Source of the DNA: Pseudorhodoplanes sp.
GTDB lineage: Bacteria > Pseudomonadota > Alphaproteobacteria > Rhizobiales > Xanthobacteraceae
DNA length: 13,369 nt
Direction of reading: 5' to 3'
Assembly (NCBI GenBank): GCA_008933495.1
Contig: WBUW01000035.1
Span: forward strand, 1 to 13,369
Below are positions 7,902 to 13,369 of this stretch, piece by piece (position 1 is the stretch's first letter; every line of letters begins with the position of its first letter). The translations under genes were made by a program, and so were the position numbers. Under the pieces are notes generated by a model. That model was not told the DNA's origin. It was given only the letters and a program-made list of their open reading frames with translations, and did no database searches.

Positions 7902-9014
7902 ATGCCTGGTGAATTCAGCTTCGGAATCGAAGAAGAATATTTTCTGGTCGACGCGCAGACCGGATCGGTCGCGCGCACCATGCGGCAGGATTTTCTGGAC
8001 GCGGCCAGGCGCGAGCTTGGGCCCCGCGTCACCGGTGAATTCCTGCAATCGCAGATCGAGATCGTGACCCCTCCCTTTTCCGATATCGCCACAGCACGCG
8101 CCGAATTGAGCCACCTGCGGCGGTCGCTCGCCACCATCGCCGAGGCACACGGACTTGCGATCTTTGCCGCCGGCACGCACCCGACCGCGAACTGGGAACG
8201 CTCGCGCCAGTCCAAAGGGAAACGCTACGACACGGTGATGGACGACCTGCAGATGATCGGGCAGCGCAACATGCTGTGCGGGCTGCATGTGCATGTGGCC
8301 TTGCCGGATCCCGACCTGCGGGTCGACATGATGATCCGCATGTTGCCGTTCCTGCCGCTGTTCATCGCGCTGTCGACGTCCTCGCCGTTCTGGCGGTCGC
8401 GCCAGAGCGGGCTCAAGGGCTACCGGCTCGCCGCCTACGATGAACTGCCGCGGACCGGCGTGCCGGAGCTGCTGCGCACCAAGGCCGAATACGAGGCCTA
8501 TATCGAGGCGCTGGTGCGCGCCGGCGTCATGCCCAATGCCAGCTATATCTGGTGGGCGATCCGGCCGTCGCACAATCACCCGACGCTGGAATTGCGGTCG
8601 CCCGACTGCTGCACTTGGCTTGATGACACGCTCGCCATCGCCTCGCTGTACCGGGCGCTCGCCCGGCGGCTGACGCGCAATCCCTGGCTGAACTGGGACA
8701 TATCGAGCGTGTCGCGCGCGATCATCGTGGAGAACAAGTGGCGGGCGCAGCGCTATGGCATCAACGGCAGCTTCGTGCGGGTCGAAGGCGACGGCGCGAT
8801 CAGCGTGCGCGACTTCACCGAGCAGGTGATCGCCGAGATTGCCGGCGATGCCGAGGCGCTCGGATGCGCGGCCGAAGTGGTCCATTGCCGGCGTATTTTC
8901 GAACGCGGCACCTCGGCCGACAACCAGCTCGCAATCTACGAGCGGCTGGCCGACGATCCCGAGGCGGCGCTGCGCGCGGTCACCGCATGGGTGGCCGAGC
9001 AGACCTTGCGCTGA
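7902..9014 (+). CDS. ybdK: Carboxylate-amine ligase, YbdK/GCS2 family
   Basis: This 370-residue cytosolic ligase belongs to the glutamate-cysteine ligase type 2 (GCS2/YbdK) family. E. coli YbdK shows weak gamma-glutamylcysteine ligase activity and its natural substrate is unclear. The ATP-grasp-like fold signature residues are visible: GIEEEYFLVD (8-17), EFLQSQIEIVTPP (46-58), CGLHVHVALPD (126-136) and HPTLELRSPD (226-235). Length matches the family. The start is fixed by FSFGIEEEYF right after the N-terminus; GAGG lies 13 nt upstream, which is rather far. It follows the acetyltransferase by 108 bp containing a weak hairpin and the octamer repeat, so it may have its own promoter. It converges on the TetR gene with only 7 bp between stop codons. 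Confidence 0.92.
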   Translation: MPGEFSFGIEEEYFLVDAQTGSVARTMRQDFLDAARRELGPRVTGEFLQSQIEIVTPPFSDIATARAELSHLRRSLATIAEAHGLAIFAAGTHPTANWERSRQSKGKRYDTVMDDLQMIGQRNMLCGLHVHVALPDPDLRVDMMIRMLPFLPLFIALSTSSPFWRSRQSGLKGYRLAAYDELPRTGVPELLRTKAEYEAYIEALVRAGVMPNASYIWWAIRPSHNHPTLELRSPDCCTWLDDTLAIASLYRALARRLTRNPWLNWDISSVSRAIIVENKWRAQRYGINGSFVRVEGDGAISVRDFTEQVIAEIAGDAEALGCAAEVVHCRRIFERGTSADNQLAIYERLADDPEAALRAVTAWVAEQTLR

Positions 9015-9021
9015 ACGCCCC

Positions 9022-9690
9022 TCATCCCTCGTCGTGCGCCGGCACCGCGGTTTGCACCACAAGCCCGCGCGCGCGCGCATCGACCACGCCGAGCCCGCGC
9101 AGCAAGAACAAAGTCAGGGCCTGCACCGAATCGCGCAGGCGCGCGGGATCGTGCGCGGAGCCAGGCGCAAGCGGGCCGAGCAACGCCTCGATCAGGGCGC
9201 CGACGAGCGCCGCCGCGCTCAGGTCGGCATCCTGCTGCGGCAGATGGGTGAGCGCCATCGCGGCGACGATGCGCTTGCGAAACTCGCCCGCCAGCGCCTG
9301 GCGGAAGACGACGCGCAAGGCCTCGACGCCCGGCTCGACCGGCTCGGCGAGCACCGCCCAGGCCAGCCGGCGGTTGCGCAATGCGCGCGCGGCAAACGTT
9401 GTGATCGCGGCGGCAAGCCCCGACATCGGGCCCGGCGCCGCCTCGGCGGCGCGGCTGACGGCACCGATTTCGGTCTCGGAAACCGCGCGCACCAGCGCAC
9501 CGACCAACTCGGTCTTGGAGGGGAAATACCGGTAGACCGTCCCGGCCGCGATCCCGGCCCGTTCGGCCACCGGCACGATCTGGAGCGCGGCCATGCCGCC
9601 CTCGCTTGCGACCTTGCGCGCGGCGGCGATGATCGCCCTATGCCGGGCGGCCTGCTTGCGGATGACGTTGTCGGTGCGCCGGTAGGGCAT
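9022..9690 (-). CDS. TetR/AcrR-family transcriptional regulator
   Basis: This 222-residue protein has an N-terminal TetR DNA-binding domain. RHRAIIAAARKVASEGGMAA (17-36) forms helix 1. The helix-turn-helix is IVPVAERAGIAAGTVYRYFPSKTEL (38-62), including the hallmark TVYRYFPSK. The ligand-binding half is Ala/Leu-rich and not diagnostic. ATG 9690 is the only start that keeps the whole domain, yet it has no Shine-Dalgarno and no leader: a perfect palindrome ends at the base before it. This suggests strict autoregulation and a leaderless or nearly leaderless mRNA. There is no divergent partner gene, the usual target of such regulators. The upstream secreted-protein gene is on the same strand, and other targets must be elsewhere. 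Confidence 0.93.
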   Translation of the reverse strand: MPYRRTDNVIRKQAARHRAIIAAARKVASEGGMAALQIVPVAERAGIAAGTVYRYFPSKTELVGALVRAVSETEIGAVSRAAEAAPGPMSGLAAAITTFAARALRNRRLAWAVLAEPVEPGVEALRVVFRQALAGEFRKRIVAAMALTHLPQQDADLSAAALVGALIEALLGPLAPGSAHDPARLRDSVQALTLFLLRGLGVVDARARGLVVQTAVPAHDEG

Positions 9691-9720
9691 CCAACGAGTG
9701 AATCATAATTCACTCGTTGG
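9691..9720 (-). promoter_or_regulatory. Perfect 30-bp operator touching the tetR start codon
   Basis: Two perfect 13-bp arms (CCAACGAGTGAAT and its complement ATTCACTCGTTGG) flank CATA. On the minus strand the centre reads TATGAT (9707-9702), a good -10 box that would start transcription between about 9695 and 9691, next to the ATG at 9690. A TetR dimer bound here would cover the -10 and the start site. No clear -35 is seen. If transcribed from the gene upstream, the same bases form a 13-bp hairpin against the start codon. Confidence 0.8.
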
Positions 9721-9729
9721 CACAAATTG

Positions 9730-10158
9730 CTAGAACGAGCCCCCGATGGTAATGCTAATACTTCCAGTGATCGCAGGAGCAGGACCGGCCGAGCGTCCGG
9801 TAAAGGACTTTGCAGGCAAAATCCCCGCATTGCTCAGCGCCGGCGTGGGCCATTGAAAGGTCAGGCCCATTCCATTGTCGATGATGTACTTTTCCCAGCC
9901 CGTAATTTTGGCGTTCGCCGTGGTTAAAGGCGACACCGCGCCAACCGTCCTGTGAAGCGCATCAGCCACGGCTTGCCCGATCAATTCGCTGGCAATTCTT
10001 GCAAAATATTTTGCTGCCTCTTCGGGCGATTGCGCTCGACTCATTTCAGTTTGTAGTGACGCGACAGCGTTCGGCGCCAGCGCAACAGTCACATTTTGAC
10101 CGAAAGCGGTCGTACCGACAAAAATGAATAAAGCGGCCCCCATACAACTTCTGAGCAT
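9730..10158 (-). CDS. Secreted small protein of unknown function
   Basis: I do not recognise this 142-residue protein. It has a clear Sec signal peptide: MLRSC, a hydrophobic core MGAALFIFVGTTA and probable cleavage after AFG before Gln21, leaving a periplasmic or secreted mature protein of about 122 residues. The first half of the mature part looks helical (LQTEMSRAQSPEEAAKYFAR, then IASELIGQAVADALHRTV). The second half is Pro/Gly/Ser-rich, ending in alternating Ile/Ser/Thr residues (GSISITIGGSF), as in a beta strand. It has no cysteine in the mature part. The start has a strong GGAGGA 6 nt upstream. Codon use is visibly AT-richer than both neighbours, which suggests horizontal acquisition. 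A palindrome covers its putative -10. The tetR gene follows after 39 bp on the same strand. Confidence 0.72.
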   Translation of the reverse strand: MLRSCMGAALFIFVGTTAFGQNVTVALAPNAVASLQTEMSRAQSPEEAAKYFARIASELIGQAVADALHRTVGAVSPLTTANAKITGWEKYIIDNGMGLTFQWPTPALSNAGILPAKSFTGRSAGPAPAITGSISITIGGSF

Positions 10159-10171
10159 TTGATTCCTCCAT

Positions 10172-10205
10172 ATGCAAGTTTTAATTGCATTTTGGATGGT
10201 ATCAA
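10172..10205 (-). promoter_or_regulatory. Promoter with a palindrome over the -10, upstream of the secreted-protein gene
   Basis: On the minus strand TTGATA (10205-10200) and TAAAAC (10183-10178) are spaced by 16 bp. A palindrome ATGCAA-N7-TTGCAT (10172-10190) is centred on the -10, as expected for a repressor site. The Shine-Dalgarno of the gene begins a few bases downstream, so the leader would be short. The rest of 10206-10298 is AT-rich and I see no gene in it. Confidence 0.4.
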
Positions 10206-10298
10206 TTTTAAGTTGTATTGCAAGAGGCAGTCCAATCGCAGGTTAAATCATGATCCGTTCGGATTGAATCGGACCACGTACGCGATTTGTTGTTTTTC

Positions 10299-10347
10299 GC
10301 GCGATCTTACGCCGGACCGGCTCCCACTTCGGCGGATCGCGCTCTAA
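10299..10347. repeat. Palindromic REP-like element after the ThDP enzyme gene (copy B)
   Basis: Diverged copy of the element at 4612-4660. Its arms are GCGCGATC (10299-10306) and GATCGCGC (10335-10342); compared with copy A, AT has become GC in both arms, so pairing is kept. Read leftward it begins TTAGAGCGCGATCC. The stop codon of the ThDP enzyme gene (TAG, 10346-10344) lies at the same place in the element as the glcD stop in copy A. Confidence 0.65.
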
Positions 10348-12026
10348 TCGCGGCCGGCGAGCGACTTCGTGCGGATCGCCGACAGCGTGGTCGAAGGCGT
10401 GATCGCCTCGGGATCGAGCTTGAGATGGATGATGGCGGGCTTGCCGAAGGCCCGGGCGTCGGCGAACGCTTTCGCGAAATCGGCGGTCTTCTCCACGGTC
10501 GCGCCGAAGCCGCCGAAGGCGCGGGCATAGGCGGCGAAGTCGGGATTTCTCAGCGCGGTCGCCACAATGCGCTCGGGATATTCGCGCTCCTGATGCATGC
10601 GGATGGTGCCGTACATGCCGTTGTCGGCGATCGCGATGATGACCGGCAGCTCGTATTGCACGGCGGTGGCAAATTCCTGCCCGTTCATCAGAAAATCACC
10701 GTCGCCCGCCAGGCAGAACACGGTGCGCCCGGGATGAAGCTTCTGCATCGCGATGGCGGCGGGCACGCCATAACCCATCGATCCCGAAGTGGGACCGACG
10801 AGCGTGCCGAATTTGCGGAAGCGGTAGAAGCGGTGGATCCAGGCGGAAAAATTTCCCGCCCCGTTGCAGATGATATCGTCGGGCGAAAGCTGGCCGCGCA
10901 GCCAGACCATGATCTTGCCGACATTGACGGCGCCGGGCACCTCGGTCGCGTTCTCGCTGAAGGCGAGATAGTCGGCGTGCGCGGCTCTGGTCTCGGCCGA
11001 CCAGGGAATCGCCCCCGGCGCCTGCAAGCCTTCGATCGCGGCGGCGAACGCCGTCGGCGAGGCATTGATTGCCAGATGCGGATGATAGACGCGGCCAAGC
11101 TCCTCGGCGCCGGGATGCACGTGCACGAGGGTCTGTTTCGGCGTCGGAATGTCGATCAGCGAATAGCCCTGGCTCGGCATTTCGCCAAGCCGTCCGCCGA
11201 TCAGCAGCAACAGATCGGCCGCCTTGATGCGCGCCACCACTTTCGGATTCGGGCCGACGCCGAGATCGCCGGCATAATTGGGGTGCGTCTGGTCGAACAG
11301 ATGCCCGCGCCGGAACGTGCTGATCACCGGCAGGCCGAAACGCTCGGCAAAACGCTGCAACGCGGCGCACGCCTTCTCCGACCAGCGGCTGCCGCCGACC
11401 AGGACGACCGGCCTCTGCGCCGCCCATAGCAGCTTCTGCAGGCGCGACATGTCGGTGAGGCCGGGCCAGGTCTCGACCGCGGCAAACGGCAGTGCGTCCG
11501 CCACCACCGCGCGTTCGATCAGCATGTCCTCGGGCAAGGCGATCACGACCGGGCCCGGCCGTCCGGCGGTCGCGGTGTGGAAGGCGCGCGAGACGAACTC
11601 GGGAATGCGGGCCGGATCGTCGATTTCCGTGGTCCATTTGGCGACCGAGCCGAAGACGGCGCGATAATCGAGCTCCTGGAAGGCTTCGCGCTCGCGCATG
11701 TCTCGCGCGACCTGGCCGACGAACAAGATCATCGGCGTGGAATCCTGGCGCGCGATATGAATGCCCGGCGATGCATTGGTCGCGCCCGGGCCGCGCGTGA
11801 CAAAACAGATGCCGGGCTGCCCGGTGCGCTTGCCGACCGCCTCCGCCATCATCGCGGCTCCGCCTTCCTGCCGGCAAACCGTGATCGCGACACTGCGGTC
11901 ATGGAAGGCATCGAGCGCGGCCAGATAGCTTTCGCCGGGCACGCAGAAGACATGCTGCACGCCATGAGCGACCAATTGATCGACGAGGATTTCTCCGCCC
12001 GTCCGCGATCCGTCATTGGTGCGCAT
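10344..12026 (-). CDS. Thiamine-diphosphate enzyme, acetolactate synthase-like
   Basis: This 560-residue enzyme of the acetolactate-synthase/pyruvate-oxidase superfamily acts on 2-oxo acids through thiamine diphosphate. The N-terminal pyrimidine-binding domain has GVQHVFCVPGESYLAALDA (22-40) and the catalytic Glu54 in CRQEGGAAMMAEA. RGPGATN (78-84) follows. AGRPGPVVIALPEDML closes that domain, and a central Rossmann-like domain comes next. The C-terminal domain has the ThDP/Mg motif GDGDFLMN with the downstream Asn in IADNGMYGTI (441-475). I prefer ATG 12026 over TTG 12056, because the extra ten residues do not look like the family. It is 30 bp after the NIPSNAP gene and clearly in one operon. 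No small regulatory subunit (IlvN) is nearby, so this is probably not the biosynthetic enzyme; related decarboxylases, lyases or acetyltransferases are possible. Confidence 0.9.
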   Translation of the reverse strand: MRTNDGSRTGGEILVDQLVAHGVQHVFCVPGESYLAALDAFHDRSVAITVCRQEGGAAMMAEAVGKRTGQPGICFVTRGPGATNASPGIHIARQDSTPMILFVGQVARDMREREAFQELDYRAVFGSVAKWTTEIDDPARIPEFVSRAFHTATAGRPGPVVIALPEDMLIERAVVADALPFAAVETWPGLTDMSRLQKLLWAAQRPVVLVGGSRWSEKACAALQRFAERFGLPVISTFRRGHLFDQTHPNYAGDLGVGPNPKVVARIKAADLLLLIGGRLGEMPSQGYSLIDIPTPKQTLVHVHPGAEELGRVYHPHLAINASPTAFAAAIEGLQAPGAIPWSAETRAAHADYLAFSENATEVPGAVNVGKIMVWLRGQLSPDDIICNGAGNFSAWIHRFYRFRKFGTLVGPTSGSMGYGVPAAIAMQKLHPGRTVFCLAGDGDFLMNGQEFATAVQYELPVIIAIADNGMYGTIRMHQEREYPERIVATALRNPDFAAYARAFGGFGATVEKTADFAKAFADARAFGKPAIIHLKLDPEAITPSTTLSAIRTKSLAGRD

Positions 12027-12056
12027 GTGCGGCCCCGTATGCAGGTGCGCCGGCAA

Positions 12057-12383
12057 TCACGGCTTGCCGAGCGGCGCAAATTTCGCCGGCACCATCAGCA
12101 TGGTCGTCTGGTTGTCGAGATAATCCGCTTCGGCGCTCCTCTTGAGATAGGCCTGCCACTCCGGATCGGCTTGCATGGCGGCACGGCGCCGGGCGCGGTC
12201 GGCCGCATCCTCATAGACCCAGATGTGGACGATGGTGTTCAGCTCGCCGCTCTCGGCGACCAGGTAGGCGAGCGGCTTGCCGAGATGGCGTACCTGCGCG
12301 GCGAGGCCGTACTGCTCGTAGAGGCCGAGATGCGCCTGCAACTTGCCAGGCTTGATGCGGTAAGTGCGATGATCGATGAGCAC
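12057..12383 (-). CDS. NIPSNAP-family protein
   Basis: This 108-residue protein has the dimeric alpha-beta barrel (ferredoxin-like) NIPSNAP fold: the opening strand IDHRTYRIKPGKLQAHLGLY (3-22), then NTIVHIWVYEDAADRARRRA (49-68) and DPEWQAYLKRS (73-83), with NQTTMLMVP as the last strand. It starts at GTG 12383, with AGGAG 6 nt upstream. Members lack a general catalytic assignment; some bacterial ones sit beside catabolic enzymes. Its 30-bp spacing to the ThDP enzyme implies a shared transcript and perhaps a shared pathway. A weak promoter candidate (TTGACG 12450-12445, AAGAGT 12427-12422) lies upstream. Confidence 0.88.
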   Translation of the reverse strand: MLIDHRTYRIKPGKLQAHLGLYEQYGLAAQVRHLGKPLAYLVAESGELNTIVHIWVYEDAADRARRRAAMQADPEWQAYLKRSAEADYLDNQTTMLMVPAKFAPLGKP

Positions 12384-12410
12384 GTCAATCTCCTGTGCGG
12401 CGCGGAGGCG

Positions 12411-12443
12411 GCCGGCGGCGCACTCTTTCCGCCGGCGTGCGCC
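12411..12443. other. Two mutually exclusive hairpins before the NIPSNAP gene
   Basis: Stem A pairs GCCGGCGG (12411-12418) with CCGCCGGC (12429-12436). Stem B pairs GGCGCAC (12417-12423) with GTGCGCC (12437-12443). They share bases, so only one can form. No T-run follows on the leftward strand. This may be a terminator for the gene at 12469 or a leader structure for the NIPSNAP gene. Confidence 0.3.
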
Positions 12444-12468
12444 CCGTCAATAGCCGGAGCGGCCGCAA

Positions 12469-12867
12469 TCACACCACGGTCTGGACCGAGGCCACCACGA
12501 AGGTGTGCATCTCACCGTCCTCGTCGCGGATCGAGACATATTCGCCGACCCGGAAGGGATGGCCGCCGAAGCGGTAGCCGGATTCGTCGTCGTCCTCGGC
12601 GGTGTCGTCATAGTCGAAAACCCAGCGCGCGTGCTCGGCGCCGCCGGCCTTGTGAACGAGCTTACCGAACTGGTCGTCCTCGCCGCTCCAGAACCGCCGC
12701 ACGCCGCAATTGGCCCGGTGCTTGCGCCAGAGTTCGACATCGATATGGTCGTTGTCGTCGAGCGGGGCGACGAACTCATAGCCGTGCTGGGCCGAACCGT
12801 TGGGGAATTCCTTCGAACGCGCCAGGTTGAGGCGGATGCGCTTGAACTGGTGCGGCAAACTCGTCAT
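12469..12867 (-). CDS. Conserved-looking hypothetical protein (132 aa)
   Basis: I cannot name this protein. The 132-residue frame starts at ATG 12867 with GGAG 8 nt upstream; the same frame stays open much farther upstream, but that part overlaps the intergenic region and the next gene on the other strand. The N-terminus is basic and amphipathic (HQFKRIRLNLARSKEFP). The middle is rich in Trp, Arg and His (ELWRKHRANCGVRRFW). Then comes an acidic run (FDYDDTAEDDDESGYRF), and it ends in a beta-rich segment (EYVSIRDEDGEMHTFVVASV). There is no signal peptide or membrane segment. The single Cys55 is not part of a visible metal motif. A FixK/FNR-type box 71 bp upstream could drive it. Protein-like composition and a good start make it a real gene. 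Confidence 0.8.
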   Translation of the reverse strand: MTSLPHQFKRIRLNLARSKEFPNGSAQHGYEFVAPLDDNDHIDVELWRKHRANCGVRRFWSGEDDQFGKLVHKAGGAEHARWVFDYDDTAEDDDESGYRFGGHPFRVGEYVSIRDEDGEMHTFVVASVQTVV

Positions 12868-12937
12868 GAGCGAAACTCCATGGTGCGACGATTCCGGTAT
12901 GGTTTCACATATTTGCGGTGCCCATAGCAATCGGGCT

Positions 12938-12951
12938 TTGACCTTGCGCAA
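12938..12951. promoter_or_regulatory. FixK/FNR-type box between divergent genes
   Basis: TTGACCTTGCGCAA fits TTG(A/C)-N6-(T/G)CAA exactly, and the inner CCTTGCGCAAGG (12942-12953) is a perfect 12-bp palindrome. Class II spacing leftward gives transcription start near 12903, with AAATAT (12914-12909) as a -10 and a leader of about 36 nt for the 132-residue gene. Rightward it would start at about 12986, right at the kinase-like gene's ATG. The leftward reading fits better, but both genes could be affected. Confidence 0.55.
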
Positions 12952-12984
12952 GGCCGATGCCGGCGGTACCGGGCGGACGGACCC

Positions 12985-13369
12985 ATGACCCGCGAACCGA
13001 CCGACGACCAGGCCGAAGTCTTCGCCTTCCTGAGCCGGCCGGACACTTTCGGCGTGCCGGCGGTCGAACGCATCGATACCCACGCCGCCGGCGTATTCCT
13101 GGCCGGCGAGCGCGCGATCAAGATCAAGCGGGCGGTAAAATTCCCGTTCCTCGATTTCTCCACGCTCGAAAAACGCCGGCGCGCCTGCGAGGCCGAAATC
13201 GAGGTCAACCGCCGCTTCGCGCCTGATCTCTATCGCGGTGTGGTGGCGATCGCAAAGGACGCCAGCGGCCACCTGTCCATCGGCGGCCCGGGCGAGGCGG
13301 TCGAGTGGGCGGTGGAGATGCGCCGCTTCGACGAAAACGCAACCCTCGACCACCTGGCCGACCGGGGAC
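12985..13369 (+). CDS. Aminoglycoside phosphotransferase-like/ATP-binding protein, N-terminal part
   Basis: This frame has no stop before the window ends; 128 residues are visible. The segment THAAGVFLAGERAIKIKRAVKFPFLDFSTLEKRRRACEAEIEVNRRFAPDLYRGVVAI (residues about 32-89) matches the start of the kinase-like domain (COG2187 type) in proteins annotated as bifunctional aminoglycoside phosphotransferase/ATP-binding. The Lys in IKIKRAVKFPF sits where the ATP-binding Lys of the kinase fold is expected. The full family protein is usually around 500 residues, with a C-terminal P-loop AAA domain that would lie outside the window. The name reflects fold similarity, not resistance. It diverges from the 132-residue gene across 117 bp containing the FixK/FNR-type box. 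The ATG at 12985 has only a weak GGACGGA upstream. Confidence 0.82.
   Translation, partial: MTREPTDDQAEVFAFLSRPDTFGVPAVERIDTHAAGVFLAGERAIKIKRAVKFPFLDFSTLEKRRRACEAEIEVNRRFAPDLYRGVVAIAKDASGHLSIGGPGEAVEWAVEMRRFDENATLDHLADRG

Noticed and set aside
9015..9021. Seven-base gap between the convergent ybdK-like and tetR genes
   Set aside because: Striking but common in compact genomes; no hairpin or other signal is visible there.
7833..9080. Leftward open frame of 415 codons opposite the ybdK-like gene
   Set aside because: Shadow of a gene with clear GCS2 motifs; it also runs through the octamer repeat and the convergent stop region.
10192..10205. Fourth TTG-N8-CAA motif (TTGGATGGTATCAA)
   Set aside because: The fourth base is G rather than A/C and its distance to the start would give no leader despite a clear Shine-Dalgarno; better read as containing a -35 hexamer.
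10255..10276. Partial inverted repeat around GGATTGAATCGG
   Set aside because: Only 4-bp arms around a central base are self-complementary; it resembles a known rhizobial palindrome but is too degraded to call.
10159..10347. Rightward 62-codon frame in the AT-rich gap
   Set aside because: It has no ribosome site, runs through the promoter of the secreted-protein gene and the palindromic repeat, and is not protein-like.
12027..12056. TTG start giving the ThDP enzyme ten more residues
   Set aside because: The added residues do not resemble the family N-terminus and ATG 12026 fits it better.
10287..12830. Long rightward frames opposite the ThDP enzyme and its neighbours
   Set aside because: Antisense to strong homologies, with shadow-type composition.
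12868..13353. N-terminal extension of the 132-residue hypothetical gene to 294 residues
   Set aside because: The extension is antisense to the kinase-like gene, and the internal ATG has a good ribosome site.

Overview
This window is high-GC bacterial chromosome. Its protein families, its intergenic palindromes of the 'TTAGAGC-ATGATCC' type and its FixK/FNR-type boxes point to an alphaproteobacterium of the Bradyrhizobium/Rhodopseudomonas group (Hyphomicrobiales). That placement is an inference from protein style and motifs; no database search was possible. I see thirteen genes, one running off the right edge. I see no tRNA, rRNA, CRISPR array, transposase or prophage gene.

Left part (1-1720). 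A promoter carrying two tandem TetR-type operators precedes a 70-residue protein of unknown function (with a duplicated Shine-Dalgarno) and an Old Yellow Enzyme-family alkene reductase. This looks like a repressor-controlled electrophile-detoxification operon whose regulator is probably just outside the window. It converges on the next block across a gap with two strong hairpins.

Middle-left (1722-6352), all leftward: a GlcD-type FAD-linked oxidase, then a flavodoxin-fold NAD(P)H oxidoreductase, then an EF-G-like GTPase with altered switch residues. A FixK/FNR-type box precedes the oxidoreductase, and a palindromic repeat abuts the glcD stop codon.

Middle (6353-9014), rightward: a tandem-domain universal stress protein and a GNAT acetyltransferase form an apparent operon behind a strong FixK/FNR-type box. 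A YbdK-type carboxylate-amine ligase follows, preceded by three copies of an 8-bp repeat.

Right part (9022-12867), leftward: a TetR regulator whose start codon touches a perfect 13-bp-arm palindrome; a small secreted protein of unknown function in a visibly AT-richer patch; a thiamine-diphosphate enzyme of the acetolactate-synthase superfamily downstream of a NIPSNAP-family protein; and a 132-residue hypothetical protein. At the right edge, rightward, is the start of an aminoglycoside-phosphotransferase-like/ATP-binding protein. A third FixK/FNR-type box lies between the last two genes.

The connecting theme is low-oxygen or redox adaptation. Three intergenic regions carry exact TTG(A/C)-N6-(T/G)CAA boxes, where about 0.1 would be expected by chance in roughly 1.5 kb of intergenic DNA with even base composition. 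The linked genes (stress protein, acetyltransferase, quinone-type oxidoreductase, kinase-like protein) are the sort found in FixK/FNR regulons. A second theme is local transcriptional control, with tandem operators, an operator flush with a start codon, and a palindrome centred on a -10 box.
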